Assembly (NCBI RefSeq): GCF_028610705.1
Contig: NZ_JAQQWT010000001.1
Coordinates: 1 to 64,000 of the forward strand
From: Halalkalibacter alkalisediminis
Lineage (GTDB): Bacteria; Bacillota; Bacilli; Bacillales; Bacillaceae_D
Length of the DNA stretch: 64,000 bases
Reading direction: 5' to 3'
In this document: positions 26,429 to 34,285 of the stretch, piece after piece
How positions within the stretch are numbered: position 1 is the first letter of the stretch
Layout of the letters: the number at the start of each line of letters is the position of its first letter
Made by a program: the position numbers and the translations under genes
The notes under the pieces: generated by a model
Databases searched by the model: none
What the model was told of the DNA's origin: nothing
Seen by the model: only the letters and a program-made list of their open reading frames with translations

Positions 26429-26962
26429 TTGATTTTGTCTGGAAGAAGTATTTTATCAAAAATAAATAATAAAGAGCTTGAAATCTCTCCTCTTACGAAT
26501 GAACAGATTCAACCAGCTTCTGTTGACTTACGATTAGGGAGTCATTTTGTAACGATTGATGATTACAATGAAAGTTTGATCACTCTTAATGAGCCTGTTG
26601 CTTATCAAAGAATTACACCGAGCAATGAGAAAATGATTCTGCCACCTCAAACTTTTATCTTAGCAACGACAGTCGAAACGATTAGCTTACCTAATAATGT
26701 TACTGCTTTTGTGGAAGGAAGAAGTTCAATAGGAAGGCTTGGATTATTTATTCAAAACGCAGGGTGGGTTGATCCAGGGTTTAAAGGGGAAATCACCCTA
26801 GAGCTCTTTAATGCGAATCGTCTACCAATAGAATTAACAGTGGGGCGTAGGATCTGTCAGCTTGTTTTTGCTGAGGTCAACGAAGAAGCTGAACCTTACA
26901 AAGGCAAATATCTTAATCAAAGAGGAGCAACATCAAGCGAAATATTTAAAGATATAATGTGA
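26429..26962 (+). CDS. dcd: dCTP deaminase (zinc-independent)
   Basis: Trimeric dUTPase-fold enzyme (177 aa) that deaminates dCTP to dUTP. It has the [10 protein letters not shown] segment at residues 28-37, the GRSSIGR box at 97-103 and [11 protein letters not shown], in which E125 aligns with the catalytic glutamate. The start is TTG. Bacillus normally makes dUMP through a zinc-dependent dCMP deaminase (ComEB family), whereas dCTP deaminase needs no zinc. Its place right behind a Zur-controlled ZagA-type gene suggests a zinc-sparing bypass for thymidylate synthesis. Family identity is firm; the bypass role is inference. Confidence 0.88.
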   Translation: MILSGRSILSKINNKELEISPLTNEQIQPASVDLRLGSHFVTIDDYNESLITLNEPVAYQRITPSNEKMILPPQTFILATTVETISLPNNVTAFVEGRSSIGRLGLFIQNAGWVDPGFKGEITLELFNANRLPIELTVGRRICQLVFAEVNEEAEPYKGKYLNQRGATSSEIFKDIM

Positions 26963-26975
26963 CGTTTGGAAAATG

Positions 26976-27005
26976 GAACTCGATGCAACGAGTTCTATTT
27001 TTTTA
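26976..27005 (+). terminator. Rho-independent terminator
   Basis: GGAACTCG and CGAGTTC arms with a loop of six bases and a T-rich tail, just after the dcd stop. Confidence 0.8.
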
Positions 27006-27019
27006 CAAAAACAATACGC

Positions 27020-27040
27020 AAATAAGAATAATAACGATTT
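27020..27040. promoter_or_regulatory. Zur box (box 7)
   Basis: AAATAAGAATAATAACGATT-type operator with a good right half, 26 bases upstream of the CobW gene at 27066. Confidence 0.75.
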
Positions 27041-27065
27041 GAGGCCAATAAGATTAGAGGAGTAA

Positions 27066-28055
27066 ATGATAGGGGGAATAAAATTGTCTAAAATACCTGT
27101 GTTTGTTTTAAGTGGATTTTTAGGGAGTGGTAAGACGACTCTGTTAGAGCGTCTACTAAAGGAGTCTGTAGACAGAAATCTTAAAACAGCTGTTTTAATG
27201 AATGAAATTGGAAAGACGGATACAGATGGCAGAATTCTGTTGGGCAAAAGTCAAATGATCGAAAAGTTATTAGATGGATGCATTTGCTGCAATAAAAAAA
27301 GTGAAGTCGTTCAATCTATGGAAAAATTGCTTCGTTTAAAACCTGATGTAATCTTCATTGAGTTGACTGGTGTTGCCAATCCAGAAGAGGTAGCCGATTC
27401 TTTAACGGAGCCGGAGCTTATCAATCAAGTATATTTAGAAAAAGTGATTACATTAATTGATGCAGAACATATTCTTTCCTATAATAGTGTGTTTGAATCA
27501 GATCGTGAGCTTGTAAGAACGACGAGAAGGCAAATAGAAGTTGCTGATTTACTAATCGTTAATAAAACGGATCTAGTTTCTGAATCAAAAAAGCAAAAGA
27601 TAAATAAGCTTCTAATTAAACAAAATCCAACGTCTAACATTTCGTTTTCAACATTTAGTAACATTGAATTAGCTTCTTTATTTACCCACTTAAAATCTTC
27701 TTCGGTAAGAGTGAAAGTAAGAATAAAAAGTCCTAAACAAGAAGGTCATCATCACGAGCATACCCATAACTCCTATTCCAAAATTAAAAGCATTACATTG
27801 CCACTTTCTTCTACTACAAATTCGTTAGAAATTGAAAAGTTCTTAAAAAAGTGGAAAAATAACCTTCTGCGAGCCAAAGGCTATTTAAATCTTGAAGACG
27901 GTACATATCTTATGCAACATGTTATGAAACGAGTAAGTTGGGAACGTTCGACTTATAACGGTGACCATTACATAGTGTTGATCGGTATGGATCTAAATGA
28001 AGATGAAATCAACAAGGAATGGGGAAGCCTTGTTCAGAAAGCAAGTACATTTTAA
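27066..28055 (+). CDS. CobW/COG0523 GTPase
   Basis: Shorter COG0523 GTPase (329 aa). P-loop SGFLGSGKTT at residues 16-25, zinc motif GCICC (C72, C74, C75), ELTGVANPEEVADS, NKTD near 165, a histidine cluster (EGHHHEHTHN, near 226-235) and a C-terminal CobW domain. Two starts are plausible: ATG 27066 after GAGGAG, or a TTG at 27084 after AGGGGGA. It is a single-gene unit behind a Zur box and a dcd terminator. Its divergence from the ZagA-type pair suggests a different client. Confidence 0.87.
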   Translation: MIGGIKLSKIPVFVLSGFLGSGKTTLLERLLKESVDRNLKTAVLMNEIGKTDTDGRILLGKSQMIEKLLDGCICCNKKSEVVQSMEKLLRLKPDVIFIELTGVANPEEVADSLTEPELINQVYLEKVITLIDAEHILSYNSVFESDRELVRTTRRQIEVADLLIVNKTDLVSESKKQKINKLLIKQNPTSNISFSTFSNIELASLFTHLKSSSVRVKVRIKSPKQEGHHHEHTHNSYSKIKSITLPLSSTTNSLEIEKFLKKWKNNLLRAKGYLNLEDGTYLMQHVMKRVSWERSTYNGDHYIVLIGMDLNEDEINKEWGSLVQKASTF

Positions 28056-28064
28056 TGACTACCG

Positions 28065-28099
28065 AACAAAGCAACTTCTGATACAGTTGCTTTGTTTTT
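28065..28099 (+). terminator. Rho-independent terminator
   Basis: AACAAAGCAACT and AGTTGCTTTGTT arms followed by a T run. Confidence 0.85.
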
Positions 28100-28111
28100 A
28101 TTTTCGTAAGT

Positions 28112-28132
28112 AAATCGTAATAATTATTATTT
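28112..28132. promoter_or_regulatory. Zur box (box 8)
   Basis: AAATCGTAATAATTATTATT-type operator upstream of the YcgR/YcgQ-like pair. Confidence 0.8.
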
Positions 28133-28200
28133 GTGTTCATGAAGACCTCTTGTCCGCATATGAATAGGTAAACAAAAAAGTTGGAGGACTGTTTAACTTT

Positions 28201-29196
28201 ATGCGGATACAAAAAAATTTTACAGAGATCGTAGGTTTTATTCTACTTGGAATGGCAGTTTTAGTCATATCATTTAATGACCGGTTTACAATAAGCAATC
28301 TATTGCTCCCAGAATCATTATTAACGTTTAATATGATCTTTTTAAGTATTTTAATTGAAGCCATTCCATTTGTATTAATAGGTGTTTTTATCGCTGGTAT
28401 CATTCAAGTATTTGTAACAGAAGAACATCTGAAGAAGCTAATTCCTAAGAATAAATTATTTGCAGTTCTGGCAAGTTGCTTCATAGGAGCTTTATTCCCA
28501 GCTTGTGAATGTGGAATCGTCCCAATCGTTCGTCGTTTAATCGCAAAAGGAGTTCCTCTTTTCGCTGGTGTTGGTTTTCTTCTTACAGGTCCATTAATTA
28601 ATCCGATTGTTGTTTTCTCTACCTATATGGCTTTTGGTGAAGATCTGAGAATGGCTATGTTAAGAATGGGTTTAGGACTAGCGATAGCGATCATCATTTC
28701 AGGTTTCATCTGTGTTCTTTTTAAGAACAATCAGTTAAAAAGAAGTAAGGATATAAAAAATGATCATTTAGCAATCCCTAAGCAACCTTTTAGTATACGA
28801 ATAAAAAAAATGTTTGAACACGCAATCGATGAATTTTTTGATATGGGCAAGTTTTTAATCATGGGTGCGATTTTAGCAGCATTTGTTCAAACGTACATTT
28901 CGACTAAGTCGATTCTTGGTTTAGGAGAGGGGATCGTAGCTTCGACACTTGTTATGATGGGGCTTGCATATTTATTGTCGTTGTGTTCAGAGGCAGATGC
29001 ATTTATTGCAGCTTCATTCCGTCATCTTTTTCCACAAACATCACTACTTGGATTCTTAATTTATGGTCCAATGCTAGATTTGAAAAATACGATTATGATG
29101 ATGGCTGTGTTTAACATACGCTTTGTCATGATTCTGATGATCATCATTACTGGTACTGTGCTTGGAATCTTACTTTTCGTTCATCCATGGATATAA
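28201..29196 (+). CDS. ycgR: YcgR/YraQ-type permease (UPF0718)
   Basis: Polytopic membrane protein (331 aa) of the UPF0718/COG0701 permease family. The segment FPACECGIVPIVRRL near residues 100-114 and the later SLCSEADAFIAASF near 260 carry the conserved cysteines of the family. There are about eight hydrophobic stretches. It forms a pair with the TIGR03943-type gene downstream, as in B. subtilis ycgR-ycgQ. Zur control suggests a role in zinc or co-transported ion handling; the substrate is not established for the family. Confidence 0.8.
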   Translation: MRIQKNFTEIVGFILLGMAVLVISFNDRFTISNLLLPESLLTFNMIFLSILIEAIPFVLIGVFIAGIIQVFVTEEHLKKLIPKNKLFAVLASCFIGALFPACECGIVPIVRRLIAKGVPLFAGVGFLLTGPLINPIVVFSTYMAFGEDLRMAMLRMGLGLAIAIIISGFICVLFKNNQLKRSKDIKNDHLAIPKQPFSIRIKKMFEHAIDEFFDMGKFLIMGAILAAFVQTYISTKSILGLGEGIVASTLVMMGLAYLLSLCSEADAFIAASFRHLFPQTSLLGFLIYGPMLDLKNTIMMMAVFNIRFVMILMIIITGTVLGILLFVHPWI

Positions 29197-29226
29197 GAGG
29201 AGGGAGTCGCGATCATACATATTCAA

Positions 29227-30027
29227 GTGAGACAAATGGTTAAGGCAATCATTTTATTACTGTTTGCTGTATTTATTTTCATTTTGCATGAGACGGGGGA
29301 GATTAATCGATTTATAAACCCCAATTATCTCTACTTCAGTCAAATAGCGTCCGTTATCTTTCTATTTTTATTTTTTATACAAGTGCCTCGTATTTTTACA
29401 TCTTCTAAGTTCGATCATAGTGAGTGTGGACCTTGGGGATGTAGCCATGAAGATGATGAGGGAGGAATAACGGTAAAAACGCTATTGACTTACGGCTTAA
29501 TCATCATGCCATTACTAACAGGATTTCTTCTTCCGTATAAAGATTTCGGTGCAGCAGAAGCGCTTAAGCGAGGGATTAGCTACTCAACTCATGATCATGG
29601 TCACTTAGAAGGACATGATGAACTATTTCTTCATCAAATGGATAAAAGAGTACAAGAAATGTTAAAGAAACCTGTACTCGAATTTGATAATGAGAATTTT
29701 GCAAGCTACATAAGTACAGTTACTAGCTATCCCGAAAATTTTGTAGGAAAACCAATTATAGTAGAGGGCTTTATACTAGAGGATGACTCTCTTTCTAATA
29801 AACTAACTGTTATTACTAGATTTCTTGTAACCCATTGTGTTGCAGACGCTCATGCAGCTGGACTAGTTATTGAAAAAGGAGTCTCTTTCGGGATTCAAGA
29901 GAATACATGGATCCGTGTAAAAGGAGTATTAAATGTCAAAAAGAGTAATAGCAAGCTCATTCCGATTATTACCGTTAGCAGTTGGGAAGAAATTGAATCT
30001 CCTATGGATCCCTATGTGTATCCATAA
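29227..30027 (+). CDS. ycgQ: YcgQ/TIGR03943-family membrane protein
   Basis: Partner of the upstream permease (266 aa). Two or three hydrophobic segments lie within the first 110 residues, with a metal-binding-looking stretch HSECGPWGCSHEDDE between them, followed by a HDHGHLEGHDELFLH cluster near residues 117-131 and a soluble C-terminal domain ending in SWEEIESPMDPYVYP. The annotated GTG start is 21 bases from the best ribosome site (AGGAGGGAG at about 29198); an in-frame ATC codon at 29212 sits at ideal spacing, so a non-canonical or mutated start is possible. Confidence 0.78.
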   Translation: MRQMVKAIILLLFAVFIFILHETGEINRFINPNYLYFSQIASVIFLFLFFIQVPRIFTSSKFDHSECGPWGCSHEDDEGGITVKTLLTYGLIIMPLLTGFLLPYKDFGAAEALKRGISYSTHDHGHLEGHDELFLHQMDKRVQEMLKKPVLEFDNENFASYISTVTSYPENFVGKPIIVEGFILEDDSLSNKLTVITRFLVTHCVADAHAAGLVIEKGVSFGIQENTWIRVKGVLNVKKSNSKLIPIITVSSWEEIESPMDPYVYP

Positions 30028-30050
30028 CGTAATCGTGCGTGTTGAAAGAA

Positions 30051-30148
30051 GTTGTTCAAAAAGGTAAAAAAAGAAGGCCACTGATAAAAGGTGAAAACCG
30101 TACCTTTTTCAGCGACCTCGAAAAAAAACTACCTTTTTGAACAACCTC
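30051..30148. repeat. Composite palindrome, TTGTTCAAAAA family
   Basis: Outer arms GTTGTTCAAAAAGGTA and CTACCTTTTTGAACAACCT enclose a second inverted repeat (AAGGCCACTGATAAAAGGTG against ACCTTTTTCAGCGACCT). It lies between convergent genes and may terminate both, but its size and nested arms also resemble a small mobile palindrome. Confidence 0.6.
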
Positions 30149-31188
30149 TAGTAAGCTATCCTGTTATCATATTGAATTTGTAAACAGTCATTTAGCATTG
30201 TTTCAATTTCTTCTTGATTTAATTCAGAACCAATGAATAGCAACTCAGTCAACGTATTCGTCAAATTTTCAGAGTATATATTCGTTGTGTCAACTTGTAT
30301 GGACGAGCCGACTTGGGAAATGGAATAGAGTTCTTGCGTAAAGGGATTATAACATCTTCCTTTCATGCGGAAGACTTCACTGGGAAGCTTAGTAAAAAAT
30401 TGTTCTAAACGGCTAAAGTCCACTGGCGAAAAGCTCTGATATACAAAAGTTTCAATGCCATATTGTCCTATGACTTTCATGTTACTCCTCGAAGTGAAAA
30501 GATTGATTTGATCAACATAGAGGTGGCAGGCTGCTTTCATGTCAAAAGCAGTCTTTTTATCCTCGTTTCTCCAGTTCATATCGTTCAACTTACTTACTAA
30601 AGCTTTCGGTTGTAAGTTTTGTATGAACACCATTAATTCACCCAGTCGTTCATGTGAAAGCTGTTCTGTATTAGACAAATAAATCATTTCAGCCAGCTCT
30701 AACTGATTAATGAGTGTTTCACCAAATGTATACTCTAGTGTAAGGTTAGAATCAATTTCACTGATAGTGATCCCATGTTCAGAGTAATAAGAAAACCAAA
30801 AATCTCTTGCATCAATAACATGAATATGGGACTTAATGAACCAATTGTAGTTTCCATTTTGAGAAGTTAAGCTTTCAAAGAGAGAATGTTGATCTGAGAT
30901 TGGATGAATATCTAAAATAATCTCGTCTAAATGATGGTTACAAGATTCCTCTTCTAGTGCAGTGATCAGATTGGGTATTGTATTTATCTCTACATGATGA
31001 ACAGCTTCACTAATAAAGTGTGTAAGAGGAAAGGGATCTTCTGAATGGATGACTAACTTAACATCTGTAGGACGAAAGAGGATCACCTTAATGTTTTTTT
31101 TCTTATTTCCTTGAATTCTTCTAATTACATCACATTTGTCTTTTAAAGAGAAGCCTGTTACGACTGTTAGAGGTTTTTGTTTTTCCAA
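30148..31188 (-). CDS. Degenerate CobW-like protein (pseudo-GTPase)
   Basis: A 346-residue intact reading frame that follows the layout of ZagA-type COG0523 proteins: TVVTGFS at the start, HVIDARDFWFSYYSE in place of VVDANRFW, the GIETFVYQSFSPVDFSRLEQFF C-terminal landmark and a final LLFIGSELNQEEIETMLNDC. But the P-loop is replaced by GFSLKDKCD, the CxCC zinc motif is absent, and NKxD reads SNTE. It therefore should not bind GTP or the family metal site. The frame is undamaged and well positioned (17 bases after rpsN, GGGATGTG upstream), so it is probably an expressed regulatory or scaffold paralogue rather than a pseudogene. Confidence 0.8.
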   Translation of the reverse strand: MEKQKPLTVVTGFSLKDKCDVIRRIQGNKKKNIKVILFRPTDVKLVIHSEDPFPLTHFISEAVHHVEINTIPNLITALEEESCNHHLDEIILDIHPISDQHSLFESLTSQNGNYNWFIKSHIHVIDARDFWFSYYSEHGITISEIDSNLTLEYTFGETLINQLELAEMIYLSNTEQLSHERLGELMVFIQNLQPKALVSKLNDMNWRNEDKKTAFDMKAACHLYVDQINLFTSRSNMKVIGQYGIETFVYQSFSPVDFSRLEQFFTKLPSEVFRMKGRCYNPFTQELYSISQVGSSIQVDTTNIYSENLTNTLTELLFIGSELNQEEIETMLNDCLQIQYDNRIAY

Positions 31189-31204
31189 TCTTCACACATC
31201 CCTT

Positions 31205-31474
31205 TTACCAACTTGATTTTTTTACACCCGGAACCTGCCCCTTATGAGCCAGCTCCCTAAAAGCAATCCTTGAGAGTTTAAATTTACGCAGAACACCACG
31301 TGGTCTGCCTGTTAGCTCGCATCTTCTTGTTAATCGGCTAGGCGCAGAATCCCTTGGAAGCTTACTGAGTGCTACGTAGTCCCCCTTTTCTTTTAGTTCT
31401 CTTCTTCTTTCAGCATAACGTGCAACAAGCTCTTGTCTTTTCTTTTCCTTTGCAACCTTTGATTTTTTTGCCAT
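31205..31474 (-). CDS. rpsN: Zinc-independent 30S ribosomal protein S14
   Basis: S14 of 89 aa, the long C-minus form: the [24 protein letters not shown] body is intact but the CxxC...CxxC zinc ribbon is missing. In B. subtilis the equivalent (rpsNB/YhzA) is Zur-repressed and replaces the zinc-containing S14 under starvation, freeing zinc. Here a Zur box lies 30 bases upstream. It is co-transcribed with the degenerate CobW protein. The ribosome site AAAGGTGG is clear. Confidence 0.95.
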   Translation of the reverse strand: MAKKSKVAKEKKRQELVARYAERRRELKEKGDYVALSKLPRDSAPSRLTRRCELTGRPRGVLRKFKLSRIAFRELAHKGQVPGVKKSSW

Positions 31475-31503
31475 TTATGACAACCACCTTTCTAATCACA
31501 TGA

Positions 31504-31524
31504 TAATCAAAATCATTACGATTT
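31504..31524. promoter_or_regulatory. Zur box (box 9)
   Basis: On the minus strand it begins AAATCGTAATGATTTTG; strong left half, weaker right half. It lies just upstream of rpsN. Confidence 0.8.
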
Positions 31525-31571
31525 ATATGATAGAGGAAATCATCTATGAAGTAAAGTTTTCACCTGAAAAT

Positions 31572-31592
31572 AATTCGTAAATATTACGATTT
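31572..31592. promoter_or_regulatory. Zur box (box 10)
   Basis: AATTCGTAAATATTACGATT-type operator between the divergent rpsN and the binding-protein gene at 31693, directly in front of the -35 of the latter. Confidence 0.8.
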
Positions 31593-31596
31593 GTTA

Positions 31597-31657
31597 TTGA
31601 CGATTGCTAATAGTTTTAAGTATAGTTTATAAGTGCAAATAATAACTATTTCGATTT
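31597..31657 (+). promoter_or_regulatory. Promoter with Zur box (box 11)
   Basis: TTGACG (31597-31602), 18-base spacer, TATAGT (31621-31626), then a Zur-like operator AAATAATAACTATTTCGATT at 31637-31657. With box 10 the promoter is bracketed by two operators. Confidence 0.75.
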
Positions 31658-31692
31658 GTGATGACTTTTCGGGAAAAGGAGTAAAATAAATC

Positions 31693-33255
31693 ATGATAAA
31701 AAAGAATGCCATTATTCAAATGCTTTTTGTCTTTGTTCTCATTTTAATGACAGGTTGTAATAATCAAAGTGAAGGTTCTACACCTGCTATGCAGGAAGAG
31801 GGTACAACTGAGTCTTCAGAAATAGAAGATAAGTCTTTAACAATGTTATTCAGTTTTGCCTCTAAAACGATCGATCCTCATCAGGACTGGATGGGTGTTC
31901 GTGCAGGTATTGCAGAAACATTAGTGAAAATTGATGAAGATTTGCAAATCCAGCCATGGTTAGCAGAATCATGGGAACAAAACGATGAGAAAACATGGAC
32001 ATTTAACATTCAAGAGGGTGTTACATTCCACGACGGAACTCCCGTTGATGGGGAAGCTGTAAAAGCTTCGTTTGAGCGTGTAATGAATGTAAATGATGCG
32101 ATTGTAACGAACTTAAAAATTGAATCTATGGAAGCAAACGGACAACAAATTACCTTTATAACTACAGAAGAGTATCCAGCATTTCTTTCTGAGCTAGTAC
32201 ATACAAATACTTCTATTATAAAGGCGGATGTAGAAAATATTAGTGAACAACCAATCGCAACAGGTCCTTTCCAAGTGGTTGACTTTACAGCGGAAGCAGA
32301 GATTAAGCTGGAAAGATACGAAGATTACTGGGACGGAGTGGCGAATATTGATGAGGTGACAATAAAGTTTAACTCTGATGGGAATGTCAGGGCCCTTGCT
32401 CTTCAATCAGGTGAAGCAGACATTGCTTATCATTTGCCTCCTGAGGCGTTAGATCCAATCGAAAATAGTGAAAACCTTCGTGTTGAATCAATTTCAAGCT
32501 TACGTGTTCATTTCCTTCTTTATAATCAGGCAAAGCCAGCACTACAAGATGTAAGAGTTCGAAAGGCACTAGATTTTCTTGTTAATCGTCCTGTAACAGT
32601 AAGTGAGATTATGAATGGACATGCAACGGCTGCCAATGGGCCGTTCCATCCTGATTTTGCATTCGCAAGTGAAGAAGAGCCAGAAAGTTATGATCCAGAA
32701 CAAGCTGAGGTTTTACTGAAGGAAGCAGGATACGAGATGAATGACGATGGGAAGTTAGAAAAAGAGGGAGAGGTCCTTGAGTTAACATTGGCAACTTTTC
32801 AGGGACGACCAGAACTTCCATTAATGGCACAATACTTGCAAGCAGAAGCTGCAAGTCTAGGAATTGAGATTAATATTGTAACGGTTGAGAACATTGATAG
32901 TTATTTATGGGATCAACAGGAAGAATGGGATCTAGTGACGTACTCTAATTTAACGGCACCTCGAGGAGATGGCGGCTATTTCTTAAATGTTGCCTATTTA
33001 CCAGAGGGTTCATTAAATCCAGGACAAATCGATATTCCAGAACTAAATGAAATAACGAAACAACTAAATGTGACAGCTGATCTAAAAGAGCGTGTTGATC
33101 TGCAAAAGCAAGCTGTGGCTATCATTCAAGATGAGGTTCCACAATCGTTTATTTTATATCCTCATATTATTGTAGGAGTCAACGAACGAGTAAAGAACTG
33201 GAGTCCAGGGTCTGAAGAATACTACTTAATTACAAATAAAATGGATGTAGAATAG
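31693..33255 (+). CDS. Family 5 ABC substrate-binding lipoprotein (NikA/CntA-like)
   Basis: Extracellular solute-binding lipoprotein (520 aa) of the peptide/nickel/metallophore family. The signal ends in a lipobox LMTGCNN (Cys at about residue 22). The SBP family 5 landmarks WTFNIQEGVTFHDGTPVDGEAVKASFERV (quoted in part: FHDGTPVDGEAVK) near residue 115 and the VRKALDF segment near 290 are present. With two permeases and two ATPases downstream it forms a complete importer similar to NikABCDE or staphylococcal CntABCDF. Two Zur boxes flank its promoter, so zinc or a zinc-metallophore is the expected cargo. Confidence 0.87.
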   Translation: MIKKNAIIQMLFVFVLILMTGCNNQSEGSTPAMQEEGTTESSEIEDKSLTMLFSFASKTIDPHQDWMGVRAGIAETLVKIDEDLQIQPWLAESWEQNDEKTWTFNIQEGVTFHDGTPVDGEAVKASFERVMNVNDAIVTNLKIESMEANGQQITFITTEEYPAFLSELVHTNTSIIKADVENISEQPIATGPFQVVDFTAEAEIKLERYEDYWDGVANIDEVTIKFNSDGNVRALALQSGEADIAYHLPPEALDPIENSENLRVESISSLRVHFLLYNQAKPALQDVRVRKALDFLVNRPVTVSEIMNGHATAANGPFHPDFAFASEEEPESYDPEQAEVLLKEAGYEMNDDGKLEKEGEVLELTLATFQGRPELPLMAQYLQAEAASLGIEINIVTVENIDSYLWDQQEEWDLVTYSNLTAPRGDGGYFLNVAYLPEGSLNPGQIDIPELNEITKQLNVTADLKERVDLQKQAVAIIQDEVPQSFILYPHIIVGVNERVKNWSPGSEEYYLITNKMDVE

Positions 33256-33260
33256 TAGAA

Positions 33261-33293
33261 AGGTGAAAGTGTCTTAAGATACTTTCACTTTTC
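33261..33293 (+). terminator. Intra-operon attenuator hairpin
   Basis: GTGAAAGTGTCTTAAG-type arms AGTGAAAGTA pairing with TACTTTCACT, with a short T tract, between the binding protein and first permease. It would favour excess binding protein over membrane subunits. Confidence 0.7.
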
Positions 33294-33334
33294 TTGTTAT
33301 CTTTTTATCAATCGATGTTTGGGAGGTGAGTAAT

Positions 33335-34285
33335 ATGCGGAAAGTTTTGTCTATAATTGGTTCCAGAATGGTCCAATTAGTCATAATGGTTTTAATCCTT
33401 TCTTTTGTGACTTTTTTATTAATGAAATTGACTCCGGGTGATCCTATTAGAACTATTTTAAAGGTAGATGATGTGATAGCAACGACAGCTGAAGAGGAAA
33501 GGTTAATGAAAGAATATGGATTTGATCAACCAGTCTTAGTGCAATATAGTCGATGGATTTGGAGTGTTGCACAATTTGATCTAGGAGAATCCATCATCGC
33601 TAAAAGGCCTGTGCTCGATATGATTTTAAGCAGATTGCCTGCGACAATTGCTTTATCGATAGGAGGCTTGATTGTACTCTTTCTCATTTCAGTTCCACTT
33701 GGGACGTTAGGAGCTGTATATGAAGATCGTTGGCCTGATTATTTAAGTAGATGGATTGCAATGGTGGGAGCTTCTATTCCAAGCTTTTGGCTTGGGTTGT
33801 TATTAATCTACTTTTTTTCCTTACAGCTTAACCTTCTACCGGTAATGGGTAAAGGTACGTTAGCTCATTTTGTTTTGCCTTCTATAACTCTTGGTGTCGC
33901 CATGGCTCCTATGTATATTCGACTTTTGCGAGAAAGACTCATCTCTACGTTGCAAAGCTCGTACATTGAAGCTGCAAAAGCAAGAGGGCTGCTAAAGAGT
34001 CGTATTCTTCTTTTTCATGCCCTTAGAGGAAGCTTGATCCCACTAGTTACTATGTTTGGATTAAGTATAGGTAGTCTTCTCGGAGGAATAACGGTTATTG
34101 AAATTCTCTTTTCCTGGCCAGGGATGGGGGAACTGATTGTGAATGCGGTTATGCAACGTGATTATCCGGTCATTCAAGGTTATATCCTTATTGTCGGTTT
34201 CTTAGTAGTGATCACAAATCTTATTGTAGATTTACTGTATTTGGTGATTAATCCTCAAATCAAGCAAGGAAAGGAGTTAGTGTAA
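33335..34285 (+). CDS. NikB/DppB-type ABC permease
   Basis: First membrane subunit (316 aa from ATG 33335, which has GGGAGGTGAG just upstream; a GTG three codons earlier is too close to that site). About six hydrophobic segments. The family segment FLLMKLTPGDPI near residues 25-36 and the EAAKARGL...LRGSLIPL coupling region near 210-230 are present. It overlaps the next gene by one base. Confidence 0.88.
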   Translation: MRKVLSIIGSRMVQLVIMVLILSFVTFLLMKLTPGDPIRTILKVDDVIATTAEEERLMKEYGFDQPVLVQYSRWIWSVAQFDLGESIIAKRPVLDMILSRLPATIALSIGGLIVLFLISVPLGTLGAVYEDRWPDYLSRWIAMVGASIPSFWLGLLLIYFFSLQLNLLPVMGKGTLAHFVLPSITLGVAMAPMYIRLLRERLISTLQSSYIEAAKARGLLKSRILLFHALRGSLIPLVTMFGLSIGSLLGGITVIEILFSWPGMGELIVNAVMQRDYPVIQGYILIVGFLVVITNLIVDLLYLVINPQIKQGKELV

